From: Nocardioides plantarum
GTDB lineage: Bacteria; Actinomycetota; Actinomycetes; Propionibacteriales; Nocardioidaceae
Direction of reading: 5' to 3'
DNA length: 64,000 bases
Assembly: GCF_006346395.1 (NCBI RefSeq)
Contig: NZ_VDMS01000001.1
Span: 2,294,001 to 2,358,000 of the forward strand
In this document: one piece after another, positions 52,153-62,058 of the stretch
Layout of the letters: each line of letters opens with the position of its first letter
How positions within the stretch are numbered: position 1 is the first letter of the stretch
The notes under the pieces: generated by a model
What the model saw: the letters and a program-made list of their open reading frames with translations, nothing else
What the model was told of the DNA's origin: nothing
Databases searched by the model: none
Translations under genes and position numbers: made by a program

Positions 52153-53300
52153 GACGACAGCCTCCGGCGGCGGTGCCACACGCGACGCAGCACGTCGTAC
52201 CGCCACCTGATCGCGTCGGCACCCTCGACGAGGTAGTGGTCGTCGACGAGGTCGTCGAGGATCAAGCGGATCTGGTCGGACCCCTGGGTGAGCACGTCAG
52301 CGGTGGGAACCGACCCTGCGGTGGCCACCCGGTCCAGGAGCAGCTCGGCCTCGCGCACTCGACCCTCGTAGAGGGGGTCGAGCCGGGTGACCAGGTGGGT
52401 CAGGGCTCGGCTGTCCTCGCGGTCGCCCACGAACTCGTCGAACACCGACACCACACGGGTGGCGTCGGTCGCGAGGCCGGACTCGCGGAGTCGATGGGCG
52501 AGGGCGTGGAGCAGGAACGGGATGCGTTCGGTGACCCGGACCATCTCGGAGACTGCTGGGTCGGTCGGCGTGTGGCCGATGCCCAGCAGCAGCCGATGGG
52601 CCAGCTCGACCGCTTCGGGCTGGGTCATGGGGCCCAGGGGCAGGTTGACCAGGTCGTTGATGACGCCCTCGGTGGCCCCGCACGCCCGCAGCACGTGATG
52701 GAAGCCGATCGATCCGCAGAGGATCCACCGCAGGCGCGACCGTCGTCGGCGCAGTTCTCGCAGGCACTGCAGCAGCTGATGCGCAGCGGCTGGGCCCTCG
52801 TTGTCCTTGATGTTGGCGATCGCGATGGGGACCTCGTCCATGGCGACGACCAGTAGCGCCTCGGGCGGGAGGTGCTCCTCGACCGCGAGGATGACGTCCG
52901 ACAACAACGCCGTCGCCGACCGGCCGGTGGCGGCGACCCCGAGCTTCACCGGCCCGAGTCCGAGATCCAGGTCGACGTTGTCGAAGAAGGTCCGCCATCG
53001 ATCCCTGGTCCGGGACGCGAGCCCGCGATGCGCTCGGAGTCCTTCGAGGGTGCGAAGCACGAACTCGGTGCTGCTCCGGACGCCCTCGTAGTCGATCTTG
53101 ATCGCCAACAGGCCTGCACCCGGGTCGTCGACGAGAAGATCCAGCAGCACCGTCTTCCCCATCCGTCGGGGGTCGGTGAGGCTGAGGTTGTTCCCGGCGG
53201 TGAACTCCTCGCGTGCCCTCCGCAGCACGTCGCGGCGCCGAACCGCGCTCGCTGGATCGATCGTCGACCCCGGCTGGGGCGAGATGGGGGTGGTGTCCAC
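52149..53300 (-). CDS. ATPase_2-like P-loop ATPase (system gene A)
   Basis: 383 residues from GTG 53300, with GGAG 6 bases upstream. Walker A is DPRRMGKT (43-50), where the RRMGKT form is typical of archaeal-type ATPase_2 proteins. Walker B is in LLVVAMDEVPIAI, and ILCGSIGFHHVL is the sensor strand. The C-terminal part looks like a winged helix (LILDDLVDDHYLVEGADAIR). No effector domain is fused. It is the first gene of a two-gene operon with gene B and lies behind a 16-base palindrome. Confidence 0.82.
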   Translation of the reverse strand: MDTTPISPQPGSTIDPASAVRRRDVLRRAREEFTAGNNLSLTDPRRMGKTVLLDLLVDDPGAGLLAIKIDYEGVRSSTEFVLRTLEGLRAHRGLASRTRDRWRTFFDNVDLDLGLGPVKLGVAATGRSATALLSDVILAVEEHLPPEALLVVAMDEVPIAIANIKDNEGPAAAHQLLQCLRELRRRRSRLRWILCGSIGFHHVLRACGATEGVINDLVNLPLGPMTQPEAVELAHRLLLGIGHTPTDPAVSEMVRVTERIPFLLHALAHRLRESGLATDATRVVSVFDEFVGDREDSRALTHLVTRLDPLYEGRVREAELLLDRVATAGSVPTADVLTQGSDQIRLILDDLVDDHYLVEGADAIRWRYDVLRRVWHRRRRLSS

Positions 53301-53328
53301 GGCCGACTCCGTTCGTACGGGAGGAATG

Positions 53329-53344
53329 ACGTACAAGTGTACGT
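53329..53344 (-). promoter_or_regulatory. Palindromic operator of the two-ATPase operon
   Basis: ACGTACAAGTGTACGT consists of 7-base arms (ACGTACA/TGTACGT) around AG and lies 29 bases upstream of GTG 53300. The surrounding 50 bases are the most AT-rich in this region, and a further TACGTA follows at 53352-53357. Confidence 0.55.
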
Positions 53345-53490
53345 GACTTCCTACGTACTTTGTCGACCAGGCCGGTCGCCGTTCCCCCTCAGCCATCTCC
53401 CACGGGGTGAGTCTCGCCCACCAGCCGCGTGGTTCTGTGGAGGACGACGGCGCCGTACGACGCCGGCACCTACTGCGAAGGAGCACTCCC

Positions 53491-53685
53491 GTGGGACTCG
53501 GAGACAAGATCAGCAACAAGGCCGAAGACCTCAAGGGTCAGGGCAAGGAGGCCACGGGCAGGGCCACCGGCGACGAGAGCCTCGAGGCCGAGGGCAAGGG
53601 CGACCAGGCCTCCGCCTCGCTCAAGGACGGCGTCGAGAAGGTCAAGGACGCCGCCAAGGACATCAAGGACGGCCTGACGAAGTAA
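53491..53685 (+). CDS. CsbD-family stress protein
   Basis: 64 residues, GTG 53491, with GAAGGAG as ribosome site. GDKISNKAEDLKGQGKEATG is the CsbD family start (KxxxxxGxxKExxGxxxxD), followed by a Lys/Asp/Ala-rich amphipathic tail. The protein is soluble and probably disordered; relatives are induced by general stress. It is followed at 17 bases by the inverted repeat that reaches the CPBP gene. Confidence 0.93.
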   Translation: MGLGDKISNKAEDLKGQGKEATGRATGDESLEAEGKGDQASASLKDGVEKVKDAAKDIKDGLTK

Positions 53686-53701
53686 CCGTCGCCGCCGCCT
53701 C

Positions 53702-53761
53702 CTCACCCCTCGTCACACCGACATCTCCACCCGTGTCCTAGCGTGTACGACGAGGGGTGAG
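53702..53761 (+). promoter_or_regulatory. Inverted repeat whose right arm holds the start of the CPBP gene
   Basis: CTCACCCCTCGT (53702-53713) and ACGAGGGGTGAG (53750-53761) are exact complements 36 bases apart. The right arm contains the GAGGGG ribosome site and the GTG start (53757-53759). If transcribed together it would hide the start; if not, it may be a csbD terminator. Confidence 0.5.
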
Positions 53762-54458
53762 TGCTGTGGTGAGGCAGTGGGTTCAGCGGTCGCTGTGGGA
53801 CGTCGTCCCCCGTGATCACCGGATGAGCGAGCGGGCGCTGCGGCGCCGCCGCATCGTCACGGGCGCGTTCGTCGTGCTGGGGGCGATCGTCCTCGGGACC
53901 CTCCTGCGGCTCGAGCAGGGCAGCACGGCGTTCGTCGTGATGTCGCTGGTGCTGGCCGGGGTGTGGACCGTCGGGGCGTTCGCCAGCGGGCCGATCTACC
54001 TGGGCCGGATCACGGTGAAGGACATGGAGGTCCGCCCGATCGTCCAGCCGTTGCTCATCGGGGCAGCGCTCGCCGGCGTCTTCGTGCTCGGCGCGCTGGT
54101 CGTGCGCGAGATCGGTCCGCTCGCCGACCAGATCCGCAACGTGCTGGGCTTCGCCAGCGAGGGCTACCTGCCGGTCCTGGTGGTCGTGACGGCCGTCAAC
54201 GGAGTGGCCGAGGAGCTCTTCTTCCGCGGCGCGGCCTACGCCGCTATCTCCAAGTACCCCGTGGCCTGGACCACCGTGGCCTACACCATCGCCACGGCTG
54301 CGACCGGCAACGTGATGCTGGCGTTCGCCGCGATCCTGCTCGGCGTGATCACCGGGCTGCAGCGTCGCGCCTCCGGCGGCATCCTGGCCCCGATCCTCAC
54401 GCACTGCACCTGGTCGTTGACCATGCTGCTCGCGCTGCCGGCCATCTTCGGCGTCTGA
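53757..54458 (+). CDS. CPBP-family intramembrane metalloprotease
   Basis: 233 residues with about six membrane helices. NGVAEELFFRGAAYAAI carries the EExxxR motif, and LTHCTWSLTMLL carries the later conserved His; together these make the CPBP (CaaX protease and bacteriocin-processing) active site. An FxxxN/H-type motif is less clear. It probably cleaves membrane peptides or proteins; the target is unknown. GTG 53757 lies in an inverted-repeat arm; an ATG at 53823 is a shorter alternative. Confidence 0.88.
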   Translation: MSAVVRQWVQRSLWDVVPRDHRMSERALRRRRIVTGAFVVLGAIVLGTLLRLEQGSTAFVVMSLVLAGVWTVGAFASGPIYLGRITVKDMEVRPIVQPLLIGAALAGVFVLGALVVREIGPLADQIRNVLGFASEGYLPVLVVVTAVNGVAEELFFRGAAYAAISKYPVAWTTVAYTIATAATGNVMLAFAAILLGVITGLQRRASGGILAPILTHCTWSLTMLLALPAIFGV

Positions 54459-54486
54459 TCGCCGCAGCCGGGCCGCGCAGCCGGTC

Positions 54487-55380
54487 TCAGGCCGGCTGCT
54501 TCGACTCCTCGATCGCCTGCCGTACGGCGTCCTGGTAGGCCGTCCGGTCGCCCGGCACGAGCGCAAGGATCGCGTCGTCGGTGACGACGACCTCGGTGGC
54601 CATCGAGTCGATCAGGTTCTTGGCCGTCGTGGTGTCGACGTCGGTCACGAACGCGATCCAGTGCGACGACAGCGACGGCGTCAGCAGGGGCACGGTGATG
54701 ATCGGGACCTTGCGCCCGAGCATGACCTGCGCGGCCTGCTGCATCATCTCCAGGTAGGTCAGCTGCTCGGGCCCACCGATCTCCAGCACCCGGCCGTAGG
54801 TCGCCTCGTTGCCGATCACGCCGACGAGGTAACGGATCACGTCGTCCACCGCGATCGGCTGGGTGCGCGTGTTGACCCACTTGGGCACGACCATGGCCGG
54901 CAGGTTCTTGACCAGCTGGCGGGTGATCTCCCACGAGATGCCGCCGGCGCCGACGACGATGGCCGCGCGCAGCACCGTGACGGGTACGCCGCCCAGGCCC
55001 AGCTTGCCCTCGACCTCACGGCGCGAGCGCAGATGGGGAGAGAGATCGTCTCCCTCGGCGCCGAGGCCGCCGAGGTAGACGATCTGCTGCACGCCGGCCG
55101 CGGCGGCAGCCCGACCGAACGCCTCCGCGGCGTCGGCGTCCTTGCGCTCGAAGTCGTCGTCGTCGAGGGAGTGCACCAGGTAGACGGCCAGGTCGACGCC
55201 CGCGAGCGCCCGGTCGAGCGAGTCGGTGTCGCCGACATCGCCGTAGACACCCTCGCCGGGACCCTCGTAGTCGTCGGGACGGCGGGTCATCGCGCGTACG
55301 TCATGCCCTCGCTCGACCAGCACGGGCGCGAGACGTCGACCGACGAACCCGGTCGCGCCGGTCAGCAGGACAGTGGCCAT
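54487..55380 (-). CDS. NAD(P)H-binding atypical SDR / epimerase-like protein
   Basis: 297 residues. VLLTGATGFVGRRLAPVLVERGHDVRAMTR is the nucleotide-binding GxxGxxG Rossmann start, followed by VYLGGLGAEGDDLSPHLRSR in place of the usual YxxxK region, so this is the atypical SDR5-like group (complex I assembly or NmrA-like). The C-terminal half has LEIGGPEQLTYLEMM, frequent in DUF2867-linked relatives. The substrate is unknown. The start is ATG 55380, which overlaps no other gene. Confidence 0.88.
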   Translation of the reverse strand: MATVLLTGATGFVGRRLAPVLVERGHDVRAMTRRPDDYEGPGEGVYGDVGDTDSLDRALAGVDLAVYLVHSLDDDDFERKDADAAEAFGRAAAAAGVQQIVYLGGLGAEGDDLSPHLRSRREVEGKLGLGGVPVTVLRAAIVVGAGGISWEITRQLVKNLPAMVVPKWVNTRTQPIAVDDVIRYLVGVIGNEATYGRVLEIGGPEQLTYLEMMQQAAQVMLGRKVPIITVPLLTPSLSSHWIAFVTDVDTTTAKNLIDSMATEVVVTDDAILALVPGDRTAYQDAVRQAIEESKQPA

Positions 55381-55504
55381 CCCCACAGCGTAGGGAAGCG
55401 TCACGATGCCGGGGTTCACCCCGCAAGCGGATAGAGTCTGGCGATAGCAGCCCGCACAGTCTTGCCTCGGGCTCCCGCGCAGACTTCTGTCGGCGCCCCT
55501 CCTC

Positions 55505-55579
55505 GTGAGGCACCGCTACTCCTCCCGCCGCCGGCGGGACAGCTTGGTGAGACACACCAACGTGAGTGATCTCCTGTGA
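55505..55579 (+). CDS. Possible 24-residue leader peptide coupled to the RhlE-like helicase
   Basis: GTG 55505 opens a 24-codon frame whose product starts MRHRYSSRRRRDSLVR and ends NVSDLL. Its TGA overlaps the helicase GTG (GTGA at 55576-55579), so ribosomes finishing it could restart on the helicase, which has no obvious Shine-Dalgarno site of its own. The frame lacks a strong ribosome site too, so it may be chance. Confidence 0.35.
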   Translation: MRHRYSSRRRRDSLVRHTNVSDLL

Positions 55580-57069
55580 CTTCTGTTCCTTCGTTCTCCG
55601 ACCTCCTCGTGCCGGACGAGCTCGTCTCGATCCTGACCGCACGCGGCATCACCACCCCGACCCCGATCCAGGCCGCCACGCTGCCCGACTCGCTCGCCGG
55701 GCGCGACGTGCTCGGCCGCGGCCGTACCGGCTCCGGCAAGACCTACGCCTTCCTGCTCCCGCTGGTCACCCGGCTGGTGCAGTCGGGCAAGCGCCCGGCC
55801 GCCGGCAAGCCCCGCGCCCTGATCCTGGCCCCGACACGTGAGCTCGTGGGTCAGATCCACGAGGCCCTGATCCCGCTCGCCCAGGCGACCGGGCTCACCA
55901 CCCAGACCGTCTTCGGCGGCGTCGGCCAGAACCCCCAGGTCAACGGCCTGCGGCGCGGCGTCGACATCGTCCTGGCCTGCCCCGGCCGGCTCGAGGACCT
56001 CATCCAGCAGGGTCACGCCTCGATGGCCAGCATCGAGATCACGATCCTCGACGAGGCCGACCACATGGCCGACCTGGGCTTCCTGCCCGCCGTACGCCGC
56101 CTGCTCGAGGCCACCCCGCGCTCGGGCCAGCGGCTGCTGTTCTCGGCCACCCTCGACAACGCGATCGACGTGCTGGTCAAGAAGTTCCTGACCAACCCGA
56201 CCGTGCACGAGGCCGACTCGGCGCAGTCGCCGGTCTCGACGATGGACCACCACGTCCTCCACCTGGCCCGCGAGCACCGCGTGCAGGTGCTGGTCGACCT
56301 GACCTCCGCCCCCGGTCGCACCGTGGTGTTCACCCGCACCAAGCACGGGGCCAAGGCCCTGGCCCGCCAGCTCAACAAGAGCGGCGTCCCGACCGTCGAC
56401 CTGCACGGCAACCTGAGCCAGAACGCCCGCACCCGCAACATGGAGGCGTTCCACTCCGGCCAGGCCACCACGCTCGTCGCGACCGACATCGCCGCCCGTG
56501 GCATCCACGTCGACGACGTCGCGCTGGTCGTCCACGCCGACCCGCCGACCGAGCACAAGGCCTACCTGCACCGCTCGGGCCGTACCGCCCGCGCCGGTGC
56601 CGCCGGCACCGTGGTCACCCTGATGACCGACGAGCAGGTGCGCGACGTCCGTCAGCTCACCCGCGCGGCCGGCATCAAGCCCACGCTCACCAAGATGTCC
56701 GGCGCGTCGCACCCGGTGCTCGTCCAGCTCGCCCCCGGCGAGCGGGTGCTGGTGCCCGGTGGCCTCGAGCTGACCGCGTCGGGTCAGGACGTCCAGTCCT
56801 CCTCGGCCGGCGGCGGTCGCGGCAACGGCCGCAACCGCACCGGTGGCGGCAACGGCGGCGGTGCCCGCTCGGGCGGCGGACGCCGCTCCGGCGGCGGCGC
56901 CCCCAAGCAGGGCGGCCAGGCCAAGCAGTCCGGCCCGCGCAGTGGCTCCGGCGCCCCCAAGCAGGGCGGCAACGGCGGTGGCGGCGGTCGTCGTCGTACC
57001 GGTGCCGGCGCAGCCTCGGCCAGCTCCGGCGGCAGCCACTCGGCGTCCAGCTTCTCCGGTCGCCGCTGA
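55576..57069 (+). CDS. DEAD-box RNA helicase, RhlE-like with Gly-rich tail
   Basis: 497 residues. Motifs in order: TPTPIQAATLP, Walker A GRTGSGKT, APTRELV, CPGRLEDL, DEAD, SAT, FTRTKHGAKAL, ATDIAARGIHV and HRSGRTARAG. The last 100 residues are Gly/Ser/Arg-rich (RGG-like), probably RNA-binding and disordered. A roughly 140-base region before the start, bearing inverted repeats, suggests a structured 5' leader such as those of cold-inducible helicases (inference). A rho-independent terminator follows. Confidence 0.94.
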   Translation: MTSVPSFSDLLVPDELVSILTARGITTPTPIQAATLPDSLAGRDVLGRGRTGSGKTYAFLLPLVTRLVQSGKRPAAGKPRALILAPTRELVGQIHEALIPLAQATGLTTQTVFGGVGQNPQVNGLRRGVDIVLACPGRLEDLIQQGHASMASIEITILDEADHMADLGFLPAVRRLLEATPRSGQRLLFSATLDNAIDVLVKKFLTNPTVHEADSAQSPVSTMDHHVLHLAREHRVQVLVDLTSAPGRTVVFTRTKHGAKALARQLNKSGVPTVDLHGNLSQNARTRNMEAFHSGQATTLVATDIAARGIHVDDVALVVHADPPTEHKAYLHRSGRTARAGAAGTVVTLMTDEQVRDVRQLTRAAGIKPTLTKMSGASHPVLVQLAPGERVLVPGGLELTASGQDVQSSSAGGGRGNGRNRTGGGNGGGARSGGGRRSGGGAPKQGGQAKQSGPRSGSGAPKQGGNGGGGGRRRTGAGAASASSGGSHSASSFSGRR

Positions 57070-57110
57070 CCCCACCGCTCGACCCCGGCTGCTCCGCAGC
57101 CGCCACGAAC

Positions 57111-57158
57111 CACGCCGGCCCGACGTCTCGCCACGACGGGCCGGCGTGCTGGCTTTTT
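57111..57158 (+). terminator. Rho-independent terminator of the RhlE-like helicase
   Basis: CACGCCGGCCCG and CGGGCCGGCGTG (12-base arms, 57111-57122 and 57137-57148) are followed by TTTTT at 57154-57158. This is the clearest intrinsic terminator in the window. Confidence 0.85.
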
Positions 57159-57159
57159 C

Positions 57160-57234
57160 GCTGACCCGTCCCCCATGGGCGACGGGTGACCGCGAATCTG
57201 ACGCTGACCCGTCGCCCATGGGCGACGGGTCAGC
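57160..57234. repeat. Tandem pair of ATG-centred palindromes
   Basis: The second unit (57203-57234) is a perfect 32-base palindrome built from GCTGACCCGTCGCCCA and its complement; the first unit (57160-57190) is the same with a few changes. The stop codon of the leftward MerR gene lies in the right arm of the second unit, so this may be its terminator. Confidence 0.7.
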
Positions 57235-57952
57235 GGCGGGTCGCCTCGCGGGCGGCCTTGGCCACCGCGTTCTCGTACGCCGTCACCAGGCCGCCGACCG
57301 AGAGCGGCTTGAGGCTCTCCATGACCTCCTGGAACCGCTGGGACTCGTCCGCGCCGTAGCGCGGGGCGAGCTGCTCGGCGATGACCCGGTGCAGCTCCTC
57401 GGCCATCTGCCGACCGTGGTCGAGGTAGACCGCACGGGCCGCCTCGGCGACCTCCCGCGGGAACCCGAGGTCGAGCAGGTGCACGCCGATGCCGAGCTGG
57501 GTGCGGGCCACGAGGAACCGGTCGGCGCGCACCCGGACGATGCCGAGGGCGACCAGGGTGGCGACGTCCTCCTCGGACAGGGCACGGCCGGCGCGGCGCT
57601 CGAGCTCGTCGCGCTCCATGTCGACCGGCAGGTCGGACTGCCACGGGGCGAGCATCGTGCGGGCCAGGGCGATGTCCTCGGGCTCGGCGTCCTCGGGCAG
57701 CGCGGAGACGTAGCGCTCGATCGCTGCGAGCGTGAAGCCGTGGGCCTGGAGCTCCTGCACCAGCTCGAGGCGGGCGACGTGCTCGTCGGAGTAGTAGCCC
57801 GAGCGGCCCCGGCGGATCGGCGGCGGCACGAGGTTGCGCGAGGTGTAGAAGCGCACGTTGCGCACCGAGAGCCCGACGCGGTCGCACAGCTGCTCGAGCG
57901 TCAGCAGGTCGGGCGACGGGCTGGATGACGCACGGGGCGACGGTGCCGACAT
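57230..57952 (-). CDS. MerR-family regulator of the fadA-fadB operon
   Basis: 240 residues from ATG 57952. The winged helix reads LTLEQLCDRVGLSVRNVRFY, TSRNLVPPPIRRGRSGYYSD; then comes the dimerisation helix and a C-terminal domain of about 120 residues without metal-binding cysteines, unlike classical MerR. It is divergent from fadA, and a MerR-type 19-base-spacer promoter lies between them, so it probably controls beta-oxidation in response to an acyl compound (inference). Confidence 0.9.
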   Translation of the reverse strand: MSAPSPRASSSPSPDLLTLEQLCDRVGLSVRNVRFYTSRNLVPPPIRRGRSGYYSDEHVARLELVQELQAHGFTLAAIERYVSALPEDAEPEDIALARTMLAPWQSDLPVDMERDELERRAGRALSEEDVATLVALGIVRVRADRFLVARTQLGIGVHLLDLGFPREVAEAARAVYLDHGRQMAEELHRVIAEQLAPRYGADESQRFQEVMESLKPLSVGGLVTAYENAVAKAAREATRR

Positions 57953-57992
57953 GACGTGACCCCTCTCACTCGGCGTACGGACTCGGGTTTCC

Positions 57993-58023
57993 TTGACGAC
58001 AGTGACAGTATTGGTGTCACAAT
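57993..58023 (+). promoter_or_regulatory. MerR-type promoter and operator of fadA-fadB
   Basis: TTGACG (57993-57998) and CACAAT (58018-58023) are 19 bases apart, the spacing that needs MerR-induced DNA distortion. The dyad GTGACA-N7-TGTCAC (58002-58020) fills the spacer. Confidence 0.65.
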
Positions 58024-58080
58024 CGTGGGGAGCAAGCACCCCTTCGCGGAACACATCGCTAGAGCAACCTGAGGACGGTC

Positions 58081-59292
<1,212 letters not shown>

Positions 59293-59313
59293 CCGAGGGA
59301 CGAGGTCACGCCA

Positions 59314-59380
59314 GCTGATGGTGGTCGAGCATCCGGCGTCGCGGCTGAGCCTGCGAAGTCGCGAACCGGTGTCGAGACCC
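59314..59380. repeat. Interspersed intergenic repeat, copy 2
   Basis: It opens with GCTGATGGTGGTCGAG (59314-59329) and closes with GTGTCGAGACCC (59369-59380), the same outer words as the copy at 11612-11686; the middle differs. It lies inside the fadA-fadB gap. Confidence 0.6.
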
Positions 59381-59438
59381 CCGCAGCCGATGCGCCCAGA
59401 GCACCCCATGACGCCGTACGAACTGACAGGAACCACGC

Positions 59439-61652
59439 ATGACTGACACCACCACCGACACCCAGACCGCCGTGCGTTACGACAAGGACGCCGACGGCAT
59501 CGTCACCCTGACCCTGGACGACCCGAACCAGTCGGCCAACACGATGAACCAGCTCTACATCGACTCGATGACCAAGGCCGTCGACGCGCTGTACGACGAG
59601 CTGGCGGCCGACGAGAACGCCGTCACCGGCGTCGTGGTCGCCTCGGCCAAGAAGACCTTCTTCGCCGGCGGCGACCTCAAGAACATGATCGAGGCGACCA
59701 AGGCCGACGCCGCCGAGATCTACGCGCTGGCCGAGAGCGTCAAGGCGGCCCTGCGCCGCCTCGAGAAGCTGCCCAAGCCGGTCGTCGCGGCGATCAACGG
59801 CGCGGCCCTGGGCGGTGGCTACGAGATCACCCTGGCCACCAACCACCGCATCGTGGTCGACGACCCCAAGGCCGTGGTCGGCCTGCCCGAGGTCAGCCTC
59901 GGGCTGCTGCCCGGCGGTGGCGGCGTGACCCGCGTGGTCCGCAAGTTCGGCCTGCAGGACGGACTGATGACGGTGCTGCTGCAGGGCACGCAGTTCAAGC
60001 CCGCGGCGGCGCTCAAGGCCGGGCTCATCGACGAGGTCGTCGCGACCCGCGAGGAGCTGGTCCCCGCTGCCAAGGCGTGGATCAAGGCCAACCCCGAGGC
60101 GACCCAGAACCCCTGGGACGCGCCGGGTTACAAGATGCCCGGCGGCTCGGTCAAGAGCCCCGCGATCGCGGGCTTCCTGCCGGCGTTCCCCGCGCTGCTG
60201 CGCAAGCAGACGAAGGGTGCCGTCTACCCCGCCGCCCGGGCGATCCTCAGCGCCGCGGTCGAGGGCGCCGGTCGCGACTTCGACACCGCCTCGCGCATCG
60301 AGAGCCGCTACCTGACCAACCTGATCGTCAACCAGGGCTCGAAGAACATGATCCAGGCGTTCTTCTTCGACCTGCAGGCGATCAACTCCGGCGCGCTGCG
60401 CCCGCAGGGCATCGCGCCGTGGAAGGCCACCAAGGTCGGCGTCCTCGGCGCCGGCATGATGGGTGCCGGCATCGCCTACTCGTGTGCCCGCGCCGGCATC
60501 GAGGTCGTCCTCAAGGACGTCGCCCTCGAGAACGCCGAGAAGGGCAAGGCCTACACCGAGAAGCTCAACGCCAAGGCGGTCAGCCGCGGCAAGCTAGCCC
60601 AGGAGAAGGCCGACGAGCTGCTCGCCCGGATCACGGCCACCGACGACTACGCCGACCTGGCCGGCTGCGACCTGGTCATCGAGGCCGTCTTCGAGGACCC
60701 CACGCTCAAGCACCAGGTCTTCGCCGAGGCGGTCAAGCACGTCGACCCCGACGCGCTGCTGTGCTCCAACACGAGCACCCTGCCGATCACCGAGCTCGCC
60801 GAGGGCGTGGCCCGGCCGAAGGACTTCATCGGGCTGCACTTCTTCAGCCCCGTCGACAAGATGCCGCTGGTCGAGATCATCAAGGGCGCGGAGACCTCCG
60901 ACGAGGCGCTCGCCAAGGCCTACGACGTCGTGCAGCAGATCAAGAAGACGCCGATCGTCGTCAACGACAGCCGCGGCTTCTACACCTCGCGCGTCATCGG
61001 CACCCAGGTGATGGAGGGCCTGGCCATGCTGGCCGAGGGCGTCCACCCCTACTCCGTCGAGCGGGCCACCACCCAGGCCGGCTACCCGGTCGGCGTGCTG
61101 CAGCTGACCGACGAGCTCAACATGGAGCTGATGGCCAAGATCGAGAAGGCCTCGCGCGATGCCGCGGAGCGCGACGGGACGCCGTACGTCGAGCACCCGG
61201 GTGTCGCCGTCGTACGCCGGATGATCGACCTGGGCCGCCCCTCGCGGCTCAAGGGCGCCGGCTTCTTCGACTACGTCGACGGCAACCGCGGCTCGATCTG
61301 GACCGGCCTCGCCGGCGAGTTCCCGCCGGCCGAGAAGCAGATCCCGATCGAGGACATGAAGGACCGGATGCTGTTCGCCGAGGCCCTCGAGACGGCCAAG
61401 TGCTTCGAGGAGGGCGTCATCACCTCGGCCGCCGCGGCCAACATCGGCTCGATCATGGGCATCGGCTTCCCGCCCATGACCGGCGGCGCGGCCCAGTTCA
61501 TGACCGGCTACGAGCACCCGGTGACCGGCGAGATCGGCCTGCAGGCGTTCGTGCTGCGCGCCGACGAGCTCGCCAAGCTCTACGGGACCCGCTTCGAGCC
61601 CACCCCGTGGCTGCGCGACCTGGCCTCCTCGGGCGGCTCGTTCCCCGCCTGA
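59439..61652 (+). CDS. fadB: Fatty acid oxidation multifunctional enzyme (enoyl-CoA hydratase / 3-hydroxyacyl-CoA dehydrogenase)
   Basis: 737 residues. The N-terminal crotonase domain (about 1-200) has [27 protein letters not shown] and [13 protein letters not shown] with its catalytic Glu. The NAD-binding domain follows ([17 protein letters not shown] at about 335-350), then [14 protein letters not shown] and [15 protein letters not shown] of the dehydrogenase. Two C-terminal helical domains finish it ([12 protein letters not shown]). It hydrates enoyl-CoA and oxidises 3-hydroxyacyl-CoA. It pairs with FadA. Equivalent to Rv0860. Confidence 0.96.
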   Translation: MTDTTTDTQTAVRYDKDADGIVTLTLDDPNQSANTMNQLYIDSMTKAVDALYDELAADENAVTGVVVASAKKTFFAGGDLKNMIEATKADAAEIYALAESVKAALRRLEKLPKPVVAAINGAALGGGYEITLATNHRIVVDDPKAVVGLPEVSLGLLPGGGGVTRVVRKFGLQDGLMTVLLQGTQFKPAAALKAGLIDEVVATREELVPAAKAWIKANPEATQNPWDAPGYKMPGGSVKSPAIAGFLPAFPALLRKQTKGAVYPAARAILSAAVEGAGRDFDTASRIESRYLTNLIVNQGSKNMIQAFFFDLQAINSGALRPQGIAPWKATKVGVLGAGMMGAGIAYSCARAGIEVVLKDVALENAEKGKAYTEKLNAKAVSRGKLAQEKADELLARITATDDYADLAGCDLVIEAVFEDPTLKHQVFAEAVKHVDPDALLCSNTSTLPITELAEGVARPKDFIGLHFFSPVDKMPLVEIIKGAETSDEALAKAYDVVQQIKKTPIVVNDSRGFYTSRVIGTQVMEGLAMLAEGVHPYSVERATTQAGYPVGVLQLTDELNMELMAKIEKASRDAAERDGTPYVEHPGVAVVRRMIDLGRPSRLKGAGFFDYVDGNRGSIWTGLAGEFPPAEKQIPIEDMKDRMLFAEALETAKCFEEGVITSAAAANIGSIMGIGFPPMTGGAAQFMTGYEHPVTGEIGLQAFVLRADELAKLYGTRFEPTPWLRDLASSGGSFPA

Positions 61653-61682
61653 CCTGACCGCACCGCACGACGGCACCGACGT

Positions 61683-61722
61683 ACGCCGGCCCGGACCCTC
61701 TCAAGGGGGTCCGGGCCGGCGT
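61683..61722. terminator. Bidirectional terminator between fadB and the WXG100 operon
   Basis: Perfect 16-base arms ACGCCGGCCCGGACCC and complement (61683-61698, 61707-61722) close an 8-base loop between two convergent operons. Confidence 0.8.
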
Positions 61723-61725
61723 CGT

Positions 61726-62058
61726 TCACGGCTCGCGGTGGTCCGCTCGGTCGGGATCGTCGAGCTCGCGCTCGGCCTCTTCGGTCAGCCGGGCGCGCTC
61801 CTCGGGGTCGAGGGACTGCCACGCCTCCTCGTAGGCGCGGGCGCCCCGGTCGGTCAGGGCGACGAAGTCGGGGTAGTCCGCCAGCGCGCGCATCTCGGTG
61901 CGGCCGGCCAGGGTCGACTCGACGAGTCGTCCGAGCGGGGTGCCGGCCTGCTCGTCGGCGATCGCGCGCAGCGCGGCGCGCAGGTGGCCGGCCGCCTCGG
62001 CGTCACCCCGGGTGAACGCCAGGACCGAGTCGTCGTCACCAGGCTCGACCGACGTCAC
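61726..62058 (-). CDS. Small acidic protein, candidate immunity or accessory factor
   Basis: 110 residues from GTG 62058, overlapping the CPCC stop (GTGA). It is rich in Glu/Asp/Ala and helical (AGHLRAALRAIADEQAGTPL, YEEAWQSLDPEERARLTEEA). I do not recognise a family. As the last gene of the WXG100-toxin-like operon it could be an immunity protein, since immunity proteins are often small and acidic (inference). Confidence 0.7.
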   Translation of the reverse strand: MTSVEPGDDDSVLAFTRGDAEAAGHLRAALRAIADEQAGTPLGRLVESTLAGRTEMRALADYPDFVALTDRGARAYEEAWQSLDPEERARLTEEAERELDDPDRADHREP

